Shown here piece by piece: positions 12,251 to 22,115 of a DNA stretch of 64,000 bases. Every line of letters starts with the position of its first letter. The first letter of the stretch is position 1. The stretch comes from Tetracentron sinense (Eukaryota; Streptophyta; Magnoliopsida; Trochodendrales; Trochodendraceae), in NCBI GenBank assembly GCA_015143295.1, contig CM026571.1, positions 34,500,505-34,564,504 on the forward strand, read 5' to 3'. Under the pieces are notes generated by a model. The model worked only from the letters and a program-made list of their open reading frames with translations. It was not told where the DNA came from and did no database searches. The position numbers and the translations under genes are program-made.

Positions 12251-12503
12251 ACATGGCATGACACGCATGATATGACAAGATAAGACAAACATGACAAGTT
12301 TCAAGCACGGAAATGGTATTTCCAATCAAGTCAAGTGCACGATGTTTTCAAGGGTTTTATCAGTCTTTCTGAATGCAAGCATGAATACAAATTGCCTTAC
12401 TTCCTTGTTTGATATAAATTGTTCCTGTTCTATATATGCAACTTGCTTCCTACTTTATTTATGCTATCTGTATACTATGACTGTTGGTTAGTATTTAGTA
12501 CCC

Positions 12504-12524
12504 GCTGAGTATTCCATGCTCAGC
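12504..12524 (+). other. S1 LTR: conserved hairpin GCTGAG-N9-CTCAGC
   Basis: A six-base perfect inverted repeat with a 9-base loop, 10 bases before the ATG of the small reading frame. The same dyad sits in the same place in S2, S3, S4, A, B and D (with single-base changes) and is poorly preserved in S5. Confidence 0.75.
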
Positions 12525-12534
12525 CGTACTTCTT

Positions 12535-12654
12535 ATGTCGGCAGGTTCTGAGGGAGCTGCTGCTCCATTTGATGTTTGTGCTCCTGGTCCATGGGTGGAG
12601 GAGGAGTACGTCGAGGAACCTTTGGAGGAACCTCCCGTAGAGGGTTATCAGTAG
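12535..12654 (+). CDS. S1 LTR: conserved 39-residue small ORF, PWVEEEY family
   Basis: The frame runs ATG TCG GCA GGT ... to TAG and encodes an acidic, Pro-rich peptide beginning [18 protein letters not shown], with the core [16 protein letters not shown]. Homologous frames occur at the same LTR position in S2, S3, S4, S5, A, B and D. Across these the core is kept with synonymous changes (CCA/CCT, GTG/GTT, GAG/GAA). It has no resemblance to a protein family I know and no membrane segment or signal peptide. Alternatively, the conserved TCGGCAG|GT could be a splice acceptor with the peptide as part of an exon. Whether it is translated is unknown; position near the LTR 3' end would place it in a transcript leader or tail. 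Confidence 0.45.
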   Translation: MSAGSEGAAAPFDVCAPGPWVEEEYVEEPLEEPPVEGYQ

Positions 12655-13326
12655 GTGGTGTTAGATTCCGAGTGGATTAGTTGTGGGTGAGCATGAGTGA
12701 TTATATCCATGTATTTTGGCGGGCATGTCTGCACTTTCTTTGTTTTGTTTTCTTTTGTATTAACTTGGACCATGTGTATATACTTAGAGGTTTGTTAGAC
12801 TTCCGCGGTGTTTTATAGTATGCTTCCGCTGTTATCCTCTATTGTATATGTTCTGTGAGTTTTGCAGGTTGGTTCGTCAAGCAAGTCATGTAAGTCATGA
12901 TTAAGTCGTCCAAGATTCACTCTAACTCCTAGGGTGGGTTTTGGGGCGCGACATAGTTAGTGTAGAGCCCCGGAACTTTTTGCCATGTATTGGGATCCGT
13001 GCCAAGGTATAAAGCCCTTGTAATCTTCCATTTCTATGAAATGAGAAATTTTGAACAACTCTAAGTGTTAAGAAGTAGTATTCCTAAGTCGAATATATCG
13101 AAAACCCGAGTTACTGAAACTCATTTGCGGATCAGTCAACTTCAGGGGAAATTTAGTCAATAAATAAAGAATAAATTGGAAATTTTAAAATGCTAGGAAT
13201 GTCCCCCTTTGAAAGACGAATCCAATGCAAGTTGAATCGTCAAAATCGGGCAACCGAGTCAAAAGTTATGACTGAATTACCAAAGTGTGGAAAAATAGGA
13301 GAAAAACAACAAAATCTGAAGGGTGC

Positions 13327-13590
13327 GATCAATTGCAAGTCAGGTGCGATCGATCGCATACAGGTGAAATGGGTCCCAAACTCTCGGGGTCATATGCGAT
13401 AGATGGATCCCCAGGTGCAATAGATCGCAGGGATCTGCGATCGATCGCAAGAGTGTGCGATCGATCGCATGCAGGGAGAAATCAGACCAGAAATGTTCGG
13501 GTTCATGTGCGATAGATCGCATCCAAGTGCGATCGATCGCAAGGACTTGCGATCAATTGCAGATAAGTGTGCGATCGATCGCATGCGGTA
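13327..13590. repeat. S2 LTR: GCGATCGATCGC dyad cluster
   Basis: About ten copies of TGCGATCGATCGCA and variants (GCGATAGATCGC, GCGATCAATTGC), including almost perfect 14-base palindromes. The position in the LTR equals that of the CCGATCG cluster in S1, but both outer arms are changed together. Confidence 0.88.
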
Positions 13591-14464
13591 GCAAATTTGG
13601 AAATTGAGGGTTTTAACCCTTGATCTATTTGAGGGTTTTCATTTGGGGCTTTTGCTAATCTAGAGGAGAGGAAGAGAATGGAGAGAAAGAGGGGGAAAAG
13701 GGGGTTTTTAAGAGGATTTTGGATTGAAGTGAAGGATTAACTCCACATTTCTTCCCCAAACCTCAGGGTCTTCCTAATCTAAGCTCAAGCAGCACGTGGA
13801 GTTCTCCTCCAAGCTAGGCAACGCCTTCCACGAGCTATTTCAGGGTTTTCTTCGCTCTATTGAGGTCGGTACCCTACACTACCCTCCTAGTTCATAGTCT
13901 CTTTTATGTTATGTCTTTCCCTAAATTTATAAACAAGATAATGTGGGGATAAATGGATGAATGGATGGTGGTGTGGATGTGAATGGGCAATTGGATGCCA
14001 TGTGGTTGTTGTAATGAATGAAATGGGGAGGGCATTGTACCAATAATGAATACACAGGTGTGTTGTGATCGTTGACCCACCTAGAAATTTAAGATTTAGG
14101 ATTAACCATAATGCACATACCATATGTTTGATGAAATGCCAATGCGAAGGAGATGAGTTGTAAATCAAGAAATGCATGCTTAAAAGCTTACAAAATTTGC
14201 TAGGGTTTATGATAGTGTGCTATGTTGCTTTCCCTAAATTGGCATGAATATTGAATTGCTCGAATTATTGATGTTCTATGTATTGAAAAATCCCCAAATT
14301 GTCATATTTAATTTCAAATGAAAGTATGCACACGATTCCACGAGCACGGCATGCATGATATGTTTTACCAACGGTGTTGCAATAGTAAGGATATTAGGGG
14401 TGGGACATATCTTACGATATGTTTTACCTCGCTTTTGACAAGAGGACAAGAACAAGCATTTCTT

Positions 14465-14710
14465 AGGAGGGAGTTTACACTTCCCTCCCTTCTATGAGGG
14501 GTCTCCCCTCACTCACAAGTGCATTGCATTAAAGAAGGGTCTCCCTTCCCTCTTAAGGCATATCACGAAAGAAGGGCCTCTCTTCCCTCTCAAGGCATCT
14601 CACAAGCGCATCTCACAAGTACATGAGCATGTTGAACTCCCAAGCAAGCAAGCATGACATGACATGAACATTTAGGAAGAAGGGTCTCCCTTCCCTCACA
14701 AGTATTTTAT
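14465..14710. repeat. S2 LTR: repeated GAAGGGTCTCCCTTCCCTC blocks
   Basis: Five or so copies of a short dyad (GAAGGG-TCT-CCCTTC or GAGGGGTCTCCCCTC) separated by caagtgcat-type spacers. The same motif family occurs in S1, S3, S4 and the A 5' LTR. Confidence 0.75.
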
Positions 14711-15003
14711 TTTCTGAGCAAGTAAGCATGATACAAGCATGACACGCATGACAGGACACGACAAAACAAGACACATGACAAGACGAGTTTTAAAGCACGA
14801 AACGAGGATTTTAAGTCAAGTCAAGTGCACGATGTTTTCAAGAGAATTATCGGTTTTTTTATGAAATGCTAGTATGAATATAAACTGTTTTACCTTTTTG
14901 TTATGATATGAATCGCTTCCTGTCTTATATTGTAATTGCTCTGCTATGGCTGTTTGTTAGTGTTTGGTACCCGCTAAGTATTCCATACTCAGCCGTACTT
15001 CTT

Positions 15004-15123
15004 ATGTCGGCAGGTGATAGCGGAGTGGCTGCTCCATTTGATGTCTGTGCTCCGAGCCCTTGGGTGGAGGAGGAGTACGTTGAGGAACCTTTAGAGGAAC
15101 CTCCGGTCGAGGGTTACTATTAG
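15004..15123 (+). CDS. S2 LTR: conserved 39-residue small ORF, PWVEEEY family
   Basis: ATG to TAG, beginning MSAGDSGVAAPFDVCAPS with the core [16 protein letters not shown]. It is uninterrupted and the same length as in S1 and S4. An open frame extends upstream to an ATG at 14908, but only the part from 15004 is conserved in the other LTRs, so I chose this start. The hairpin (GCTAAG-N9-CTCAGC-like here) lies just upstream. Confidence 0.45.
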   Translation: MSAGDSGVAAPFDVCAPSPWVEEEYVEEPLEEPPVEGYY

Positions 15124-15444
15124 GTGGTAGTAGATTCTGAGTGAAGTAGCTGTGGGTGAGTTGAGAGAGATATATTCATGTATTTTGGCGGGCCTGTCCG
15201 CACTTTCTTTTGGTGTATTTTTCTTTTGTACCAACTTGGATCATGTATATGTTTATACACGTAGAGGTTTGGATTAAGTCTTCCGCTGTGCTATGTTAGT
15301 ATATGTTTCCACCATTTATGTCCTCTATTGTGTATGCTCTATAGGTTTTTGTAGGATGGGTTGTCAAGTAAGTCACGTAAGTCATGATTAGTCTTCCAAA
15401 GTTCACTCTAACTCCTAGGGTGGGTTTTGGGTCGCGACAGTTAG

Positions 15445-16275
15445 ATCCAAATATGCTGATTTTTTTTACATTTTGGTGCTCCTTTATCCATTTTTATTTA
15501 ACTCAATATTTTTCTTTTACTTTTGGTCAAATACCTTCAATCTTTGTAAGATTTCTTTTGATGTTCTTTATCCGAACATATCTTTTCATGCAATGCTGGC
15601 TTTCACACTATCCGAGCAGGTAGCTCTTTTCTATTGGCAGTAGGGGCTTTCACACTAGCAACTTAGATAGATACCTACTGTCTGCATAAGTAGTCATTAC
15701 TTACTGTTTGCACCCCAATAGTAGCTTTCACACTATAGCCCAGTAGGTAGCCCTTTTCATTGCAACAATTTTTGCTCATGGAAGATACACAAAATGGAGA
15801 TGACTAACAATATGGTCATTCTAGATTGGTCATCATAGGTCACACTTTTGGGATAAGACATACACCTACAGATTGAGGATTAGACCTCTCAACAGAATCA
15901 GTCAGAGTGCATGTGAATTAGCAAAGCATACACACATTAATAAGTCTCTAACTATACAAGATAAAACTAGTCTAATTTTTAGCCTAACCAAGAGACTATG
16001 AAGATGATATATCCTCAATCAGCAACAAACTCATGTCAAACTTGGACAAGTATAGAAATAAATATCACACAAGGAATGCAGATCATACAAGTCAAACAAG
16101 AGCAACATGACAAAAATATTTTTGAATTTTATAGTTTTTCAATGTTTTTGAAATTTTCAAAATAAATAAAATAGAAAAACAAATAACAAAAACAAACTAC
16201 TAGTATACACAAACAACATAGCACTAGGACAAGATATAACAAACAAAGCACATCCTAGGCTATGACAGGCATAGG
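15445..16275 (-). other. C1: 3' untranslated region, right part
   Basis: No coding sequence. It contains repeated ggctttcacactat phrases near 15598-15735 and is collinear with C2 at 61008-61850. It leads straight into the gag stop codon with no protease, integrase, RT or RNase H between. Confidence 0.7.
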
Positions 16276-18192
16276 CTAAGTGAAGCCCTTCTGGTCTTCC
16301 TTTCTTACCCAAATGGCTTTAACAAATTTATTGACCCTTTTGTCATTAACCATTTTAGATGAAGATTCAAACAAGACATTTTGCCTCTTCATCTTGTTCC
16401 TCCTTTTCCAGGATTGAGTCTTAGAATTATGGCAGACATTATGGTTCTCTTCGTTACCTCCTCTATATCTAGCATAAGGAGTGTCATGACCATGCCACTG
16501 TTTAGAGTTGTGAGCAATTTTCATCACATCTTCACACAAACTCCTAGACTTCTCCGCTAGGACCTCAACTCTCCTTTAAAGATTCTCATTAAGATTATTT
16601 TGGTTCTCAACATCATGATTTGGCATTCTTCAAAGTTTAGGACATCGATACTTAATATGATCTTTCACTCCACATTTATGACATCTAGGAATGAATTTCT
16701 AAGTTGAAGGGTCTTTCCTATTCTCAGGAGGGTGCTTTTTATTATCAGGCTCAGTGTTCGAGGTAGATGGAATTTCCTTCACATTTCTACACCTTTGATC
16801 TTACTCAAGATCAGCCAACTTGATTTCAAGACTTGTCTTTTAATCAAGACAAACATGCAAATCAGATTCAAGAAGCTGATCCTTGACAAGGAGGGAAGCC
16901 TTCTCTTCCTCAAGCTGCGACACAGGAGCTTTCATCTCTAAAGTCACTTGATCTAAGGCATCTCTTTCCATTCTAATTGATTTTACCTTATTGGACATGG
17001 AAAACTGAGCATTTTTCAGCTTTAGGCATTCCTCAAACAACTCATCATAGGCTACCTCGAGGTCTCCCTCAAACTCTGATTCATTCTGACTCTCTTCATC
17101 ATCCTCACCATCACTATGGTGTTGGTTACTCACAACATTTGAAGAAGATTTTTCAACCCTAGATAAGGATGCAGTGAAAGTCATATAACTCCTAGTCTCC
17201 TCACAAGAAGACCTATTTGATTCCTTAGATTCAGATTCATTATCATCCCTTGCCTTGCCCTTAAATCTTTTCTTATTAGAGTACTCAGCGGCAATATGGC
17301 CATAGCCTTGGCATTCATAGCATTGAACACCTTGGGATTTACTAGCAGCACTTTTAAGATGTTTCTTGTTTTCAAAGTGCTTGGATTTAGGCTTCTCAAA
17401 AGACGGATTAAATCTCTTATTAAATTTCAGAAATTTTTTGAATTTCTTTACAAATAAAGCCAACTTTTCTTCATCATCCTCGGAGTCATTATTTGAACCC
17501 TCTATGGATTCCTTGACAGATTTCAAGGCAATAGATTTTGGTTTCTTAGATGGGTTCAGATTTAACTCATAGGTTTTGAGAGAACCAACCAACTCTTCAA
17601 TTTTGAGAGGATCAACATTTTTGTTCCCATTGATGGTAGTAACCTTCAATCGAAATCTCTCAGGTAGAGATCTCAAAATTTTTCTAAAAATTTTGGACTC
17701 AGGAATTCTTTTACCTAAATTAAAACTAGAATTGACAATGTCACTCAGATTAGCATAAAAACTGTCAAAAGTTTCAATATCATCCATTATCAACTTTTCA
17801 AACTTAGAGGTAAGCATTTGAAGTTTAGAAATCTTGACTGTTGTAGTCCCTTCATGGTTAAGCTTAAGAATGTCTCATGCCTCCTTTGAAGTGTCACATT
17901 TAGAAATACGTCGAAATTCTTCAGGTGTGACAATAGTGAAGATTGTATTAAGACCTTTATTATTCTATCTACAACTTTCAAGATCTACATTGGTCCATTC
18001 AGAAGAAGGTTTAGGGATGGTCTGGTTATCTATGGTCTTTGTTAGATGGGTCCAACTTTGTTCAACAGAGATCCATACTCTCTCATCCATAGATTTTAGA
18101 AAGGCTCTCATACGAGCTCTCCAATAGGGATAATTATATCCATCAAATAATGGGGGACAAGAGATGGATCCTCCCTCTCTAATAGAATTCAT
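16276..18192 (-). pseudogene. C1: Copia gag pseudogene (gag-only element)
   Basis: The N-terminus from ATG at 18192 (MNSIREGGSISCPPLFDG, then YPYWRARMRAFLKS) is the UBN2/DUF4219-type Copia capsid start. The middle part has the capsid helices and a run through LRSLPERF. A first zinc knuckle at 17281-17322 (CYECQGYGHIAAEY) has lost its last Cys. A second CCHC knuckle at 16642-16683 (CHKCGVKDHIKYRC) keeps its ligands but is out of frame with its neighbours. The end, WVRKEDQKGFT and stop, corresponds to the linker that normally leads into protease. Several stops and frameshifts show it is inactive. C2 ends at the same place, so loss of pol is a family trait. Confidence 0.8.
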
Positions 18193-18240
18193 ATTCACCT
18201 AAAATATTAGACAAGATCACACTAATAAATTATTGAACTC

Positions 18241-18252
18241 GCTCTGATACCA
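18241..18252 (-). other. C1: primer-binding site, initiator-Met tRNA
   Basis: Minus strand TGGTATCAGAGC, the usual plant Copia and Gypsy site complementary to the 3' end of tRNA-iMet. It lies next to the LTR end and upstream of gag. Confidence 0.9.
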
Positions 18253-18254
18253 AT

Positions 18255-18386
18255 TGAAAATATCCGGTGAACCTCAAATAATATTTGAGTTGAGAACTCA
18301 CAAATTCAAGGGGGTGGCTAGGTCTTCCTACAAAGTCTATCTACCATTTTTAAGAACAATAAAGTGCGGATTAAGGAAAGACAAAT
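18255..18386 (-). mobile_element. C1: 5' LTR, only the last ~132 bp kept
   Basis: The terminal part matches the C2 LTR end at 35059 onwards (ccggtgaa...gagaactcacaaat) and the C1 3' LTR at 8696 onwards. At 18386/18387 it changes abruptly into Gypsy RNase H of D, in the middle of the LTR, so this is a rearrangement rather than a clean insertion edge. Confidence 0.8.
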
Positions 18387-19134
18387 CGTGAGTAGGGTAA
18401 TTCTTCTCATGCTCTTTCAATTGCCTTGAGGCATAGGCAATAACTTTGTTGTGCTGCTTGACCACACATCTCAACCACACGTGTGAGGCATCACTATAAA
18501 CGACGAAACTGGCACTCCCGGATAGCACTGTGAGGACGGGAGCTATAGTGAGCCACTTCTTCAACTCCTAGAAGCTAATTTCGCATCTGTCGCTCTAACT
18601 AAACTTGACATTTTTTCTCGTCAAGTAAGTGAGAGGTGTAGCCAAACTAGATAATCCCTCTACAAATCTCTGGTAGTAGCCTACCAAACCGAGGAAACTC
18701 CAAATCTCGGTGACGCTTCTGAGCCTCTCCCAACTCATCACTGCCTCAATCTTTGCTGGGTCAACAGAAATGCCTTTAGCTGATACTACATGCCCGAGAA
18801 ATGCCACATTCTCCAACCAAAATTCGCACTTAGCTTGGCATACAGCCTATGCTCATGAAGCGTCTTTAGAGTAAGGTGACGATCTTGATCATGATCCTCC
18901 CGTGTCGGGGAGTATACCAAAATGTCATCTACGAACACCACAACACATTTGTCGAGATACGGTCTGAACACCCGGTTCATCAAATCCATAAACGTCGTCG
19001 GTGCATTCGTCAACCCGAAAGGCATGACAAGGAACTTGTAGTACCTATACCGAGTATTGAAAGCCGTCTTTGAAATATCCTCTGCCTTGATTTTCAACTG
19101 GTGATAACCCACTCTAAGGTCAATCTTGGAGAAA
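18387..19134 (-). pseudogene. D: Gypsy RT palm to RNase H fragment
   Basis: In order on the minus strand: [17 protein letters not shown], the FVDD catalytic block ([12 protein letters not shown]), [29 protein letters not shown], and the RNase H start [17 protein letters not shown] ending near [17 protein letters not shown]. Frameshifts fall near 18800 and 18580. Truncation at 18387 removes the rest of RNase H, all of integrase, the chromodomain and the 3' LTR. The RT resumes across S5 at 22116. Confidence 0.88.
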
Positions 19135-19841
19135 TGTCACACTCCAAAATCTCCCCTAGAAGAAATGAGAACTTTGGCATATGACTTTCTTGACTTAATC
19201 CATTTAATGAGCTTTAAAGGCATATCAAAATCTGAACTTTAAAATTTCTTCCATAAAATAACATTTAATACCTCAACTGAACATCAATTAAAATCTGCAA
19301 TTAAACTGAACCTACATAATCTGAATTATCTTCGTGATTCTTAACTCTTTAATTAACCATATCAAATCTAAATATCTCAATTTAAAACTAAACCTAATAA
19401 ACTAATTACAATCCCTCTGGAATTTAAACAATTTCTAATAATAGTAAAACCATCCCTCGAAATCCCGTTCCTCTTCGGGATGATCACCTGCAAGATCTTC
19501 CTTATGTACTCCTCTTCAACTCAAGGCTCCTGGTTACACTTATCAAATCTTAAACCTGCCGACAACAAAAGTTATCAACTGAGTAACAAGTTACTCCGCG
19601 TATATAACAATCCATAGAAAACAATATTATAACGATAATATGCATAAAAGCGACAATTCAATTACAATTCACATACATAAATTAGAGTGCGGAAACATCT
19701 TTTCTTTTCAATTCTTTCATGTGTTCACTTGTACATATCTTGCTTGTCTTATTACTTGACTTTTCTTTCTTATCTTTTTTTTTTTACTTGTCTTTCTTAT
19801 CTTACTTATCTGACTTGTCTTACTTTTTTGTTAAGATCTTT

Positions 19842-20190
19842 CTTGAAACCAGATAACTAGTACCCTTGGAAACTTATCTTGAAGCCAGACACTAGCATCC
19901 TTTTTTTTCTTACTTTTTTTTTAATATCATCCTTGAAGCCAGATAACTAGTACCCTTGAAACATATCTTGAAGCCAGGCACTAGCATTCTTGTTTTTCTT
20001 ACTTTTTTTTTTATATCTTCATTGAAGCCAGATAACTAGTACCCTTGGAAACTTATCTTGAAGCCAGGCACTAGCATCCTTGTTTTTCTTACTTTTTTCT
20101 TATTTTTCTTTAATATCTTTCTTGAAGCCAGATAACTAGTATCCTTGGAAACTTATGTTGAAGCCAGGCACTAGCATCCTTGTCACTTAG
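19842..20190. repeat. S5 LTR: 90-100 bp tandem repeat, 4 copies
   Basis: The phrase ccagataactag recurs at about 19848, 19938, 20028 and 20128. Each unit also has a second gaagccaggcactagcatcc half and a T-rich tract. Shorter gaagcc-based copies continue to about 20300. A related phrase (gccagatgttagtgcccttga) occurs in the D LTR at about 25380. Confidence 0.85.
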
Positions 20191-21501
20191 ACGTGAAGCC
20201 AGGTATAACATACCCTTGCATAACTTATACTTGAAGCCGGACATGATATACCATCGATGAGCTTAGACTTAAAGCTGGGTATCATGTATCCTTGGTTAAT
20301 TTATACTTGAATTAAGGTGCAATGTACCATTGGTTACTTACTTTGTTGGTATTCATTATTTATGAGAAAACTTGTGCAAGCAATCTTATTTATGTGACTC
20401 TTACTTTCTTGTATTTATTATCACATCGTGCGTATGTATATCATATTGTTGTGATTGAAAATAATAATAACCCTCGGTTAAATTTCACACTCAATCATAG
20501 GTCGAGGGTATCGGGAATCCATCATAGCAATTTACATCACCATGATAAAATCCTAAAACCACCAAAACCCTGACCGAAGCTTATTTACCCGAATGCATAT
20601 TACCCATGCAGTAATTCATATCTTACATCCATTATCGATCATCGTGCATATAAATTCTATAGATTATCATTTAAACATCAATAAATCAGGGTTCTTACAA
20701 CAACAATAATAACATATGTTCATGCATCTTACTTCTATAGATCATACATCATTGTGTTTCTTCGGTTGTTAAAACTCATAATGGGTCATTCATCATACAT
20801 TGGTTTCAAGTAATTCATACATAAAGTAGTAATCATAAAATACTCATTTATACAAAAATATAAAAATCATCCTTTCTACATACGCTCCGCACTTGGCTGC
20901 CCAGCGTTTACCGTGGGCACGATAACTGGTACACTAGAGGCACACATCCCTTCTATTACATACATTCACATATCTCCACAATTTTCTTTGCCTTTATTCT
21001 TGCATAAAATATAATATCAATAGGGTTATTCACATCCTACTTATGTTATTCACATCCTACTTTAACAATTCTTAAGAAAACATACATAAGAGATGATAGA
21101 AATTCATAGATCTCATTATTATCCAAGTTCTTATTTAGATGTACCTTTTTAAATCTTACTTTACATTAATATTCATGAAATTGAGAATTAGGGATTATTA
21201 TTTACATTATTCACATCTTAATTATGTTCTTTACATAGATCTTATCTTGGTTTCATACTTTAAATTAATAGTTATAAAATTGAGAACTAGGGAAAGTTAT
21301 TTACCTCACTTGATCGCTTCCCTACGATCTTACACTTGCGAATGGGGCTCAATCTAAATCCTCACGTCTCCCTCTTTCTTCTTTAGTTGAATCCTTGAAA
21401 TCTTTAGGTTTCTTTCCCTCTTTGGATTTCTCAAAATACTTTATTCTCACTCTATCTGATGTTTATGAGGCTCTACGAAACCTAATTCACGAGTTAAGGA
21501 G

Positions 21502-21616
21502 GTATTTATAGAGTTGGAAACCCTAGGGAAGAAGGTAAAAAAAGGTCAAAAATCTCGTTTTTTCAGAAAATTCCCGTTCTCGGCGATCGATCGCCAGTGG
21601 TGGGCGATCGGTCACC
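21502..21616 (-). promoter_or_regulatory. S5 LTR: TATA box and GCGATCGATCGC dyads
   Basis: Minus-sense TATAAATACC at about 21502-21512. Upstream of it (higher coordinates) is GGCGATCGATCGCC at 21582-21595, then GGGCGATCGGTCACC. The arrangement is the same as in the other LTRs, with fewer dyads. Confidence 0.65.
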
Positions 21617-22115
21617 CTATCCCTTTTTTTTTTCTAAACCCTTCTTCAGTATTTTAGCCGTAACTTTTGACTCGATTATCAAAATTAGACGATTCAACTT
21701 GCGTTGGACTCATCATTCGAAGGGGAAAAACTTTTACGTTTTGTAAAATTTATAATTCTTCTTTATTCATGGAATAATTTTCCCCTAAAGCTAACTGGTT
21801 TGGAATAGATTTCAGCAGCCCAGATTTGCAGTAGACTTGATTTCAGAAATCCAAGTTTTAACCTAACTCTGCCTAAGAATCTGGAAAAATGGTAAACATG
21901 AACCTTAAAGAAGGTTCTAATACCTTTCAAAAAATTCAAAAATCACTCGATTCCGATTAGCGGTGACAAAACTATGGCTTTTTGAACTTAAGGGTATGTT
22001 AAGGCATCCCTTTTAATTCCTCTTTTAAGAATACATGCATTTAAAATCGGGTACATATTTCAAGGAATTCATATAAATGACACAAATGTCGAGAAACTAA
22101 ATTTGGGTCTCTATA

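Larger units (their letters stand above)
10732..12953 (+). mobile_element. S1: solo LTR, Tekay-like Gypsy, 2222 bp, sense +
   Basis: TGTAGAGCCCC...GGCGCGACA is flanked by a perfect 5-bp target duplication TAGTT (10727-10731 and 12954-12958). There is no internal region, so it is a solo LTR. It is related to the A LTR: same termini, hairpin and small reading frame. Inside are CCGATCG dyads (10935-11135), a transcript-start-like block near 11190, an 86-bp tandem repeat and a 40-codon frame. Host: C1 3' untranslated region. Confidence 0.92.
12961..15439 (+). mobile_element. S2: solo LTR, Tekay-like Gypsy, 2479 bp, sense +
   Basis: TGTAGAGCCCC...GGTCGCGACA is flanked by the perfect target duplication GTTAG (12956-12960 and 15440-15444). 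It lies 2 bp to the right of the S1 target copy, so two separate insertions used almost the same site. It carries TGCGATCGATCGCA dyads, clustered GAAGGGTCTCCCTTC motifs and an intact small reading frame. Confidence 0.92.
19135..22115 (-). mobile_element. S5: solo LTR, Tekay-like Gypsy, 2981 bp, sense -
   Basis: Plus strand TGTCACACTCC...GGTCTCTATA sits between perfect 5-bp duplications AGAAA (19130-19134 and 22116-22120) in the RT of D. The outer end is TATA... instead of TGTA..., so one terminal base has changed. It contains a 90-100 bp repeat block, a TATA box near 21502, GCGATCGATCGCC dyads and a degraded PWVEEEY frame near 19460-19565 with Trp changed to stop and ATG to TTG. Confidence 0.88.

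Noticed and set aside
10935-13590. GATCGATCG clusters as CRISPR repeats or bacterial methylation sites
   Set aside because: Spacing is irregular, repeats are short palindromes within plant LTRs, and no cas genes exist; a bacterial reading does not fit.
14908-15003. Hydrophobic upstream extension of the S2 small ORF that looks like a signal or membrane segment
   Set aside because: Not conserved in S1, S4, A or D, where the frame upstream of ATGTCGGCAGGT is different or closed; treated as a chance extension.
18241-18252. GCTCTGATACCA as a tRNA gene fragment
   Set aside because: Only the 12-base complement of the tRNA 3' end occurs, next to LTR ends; these are primer-binding sites.
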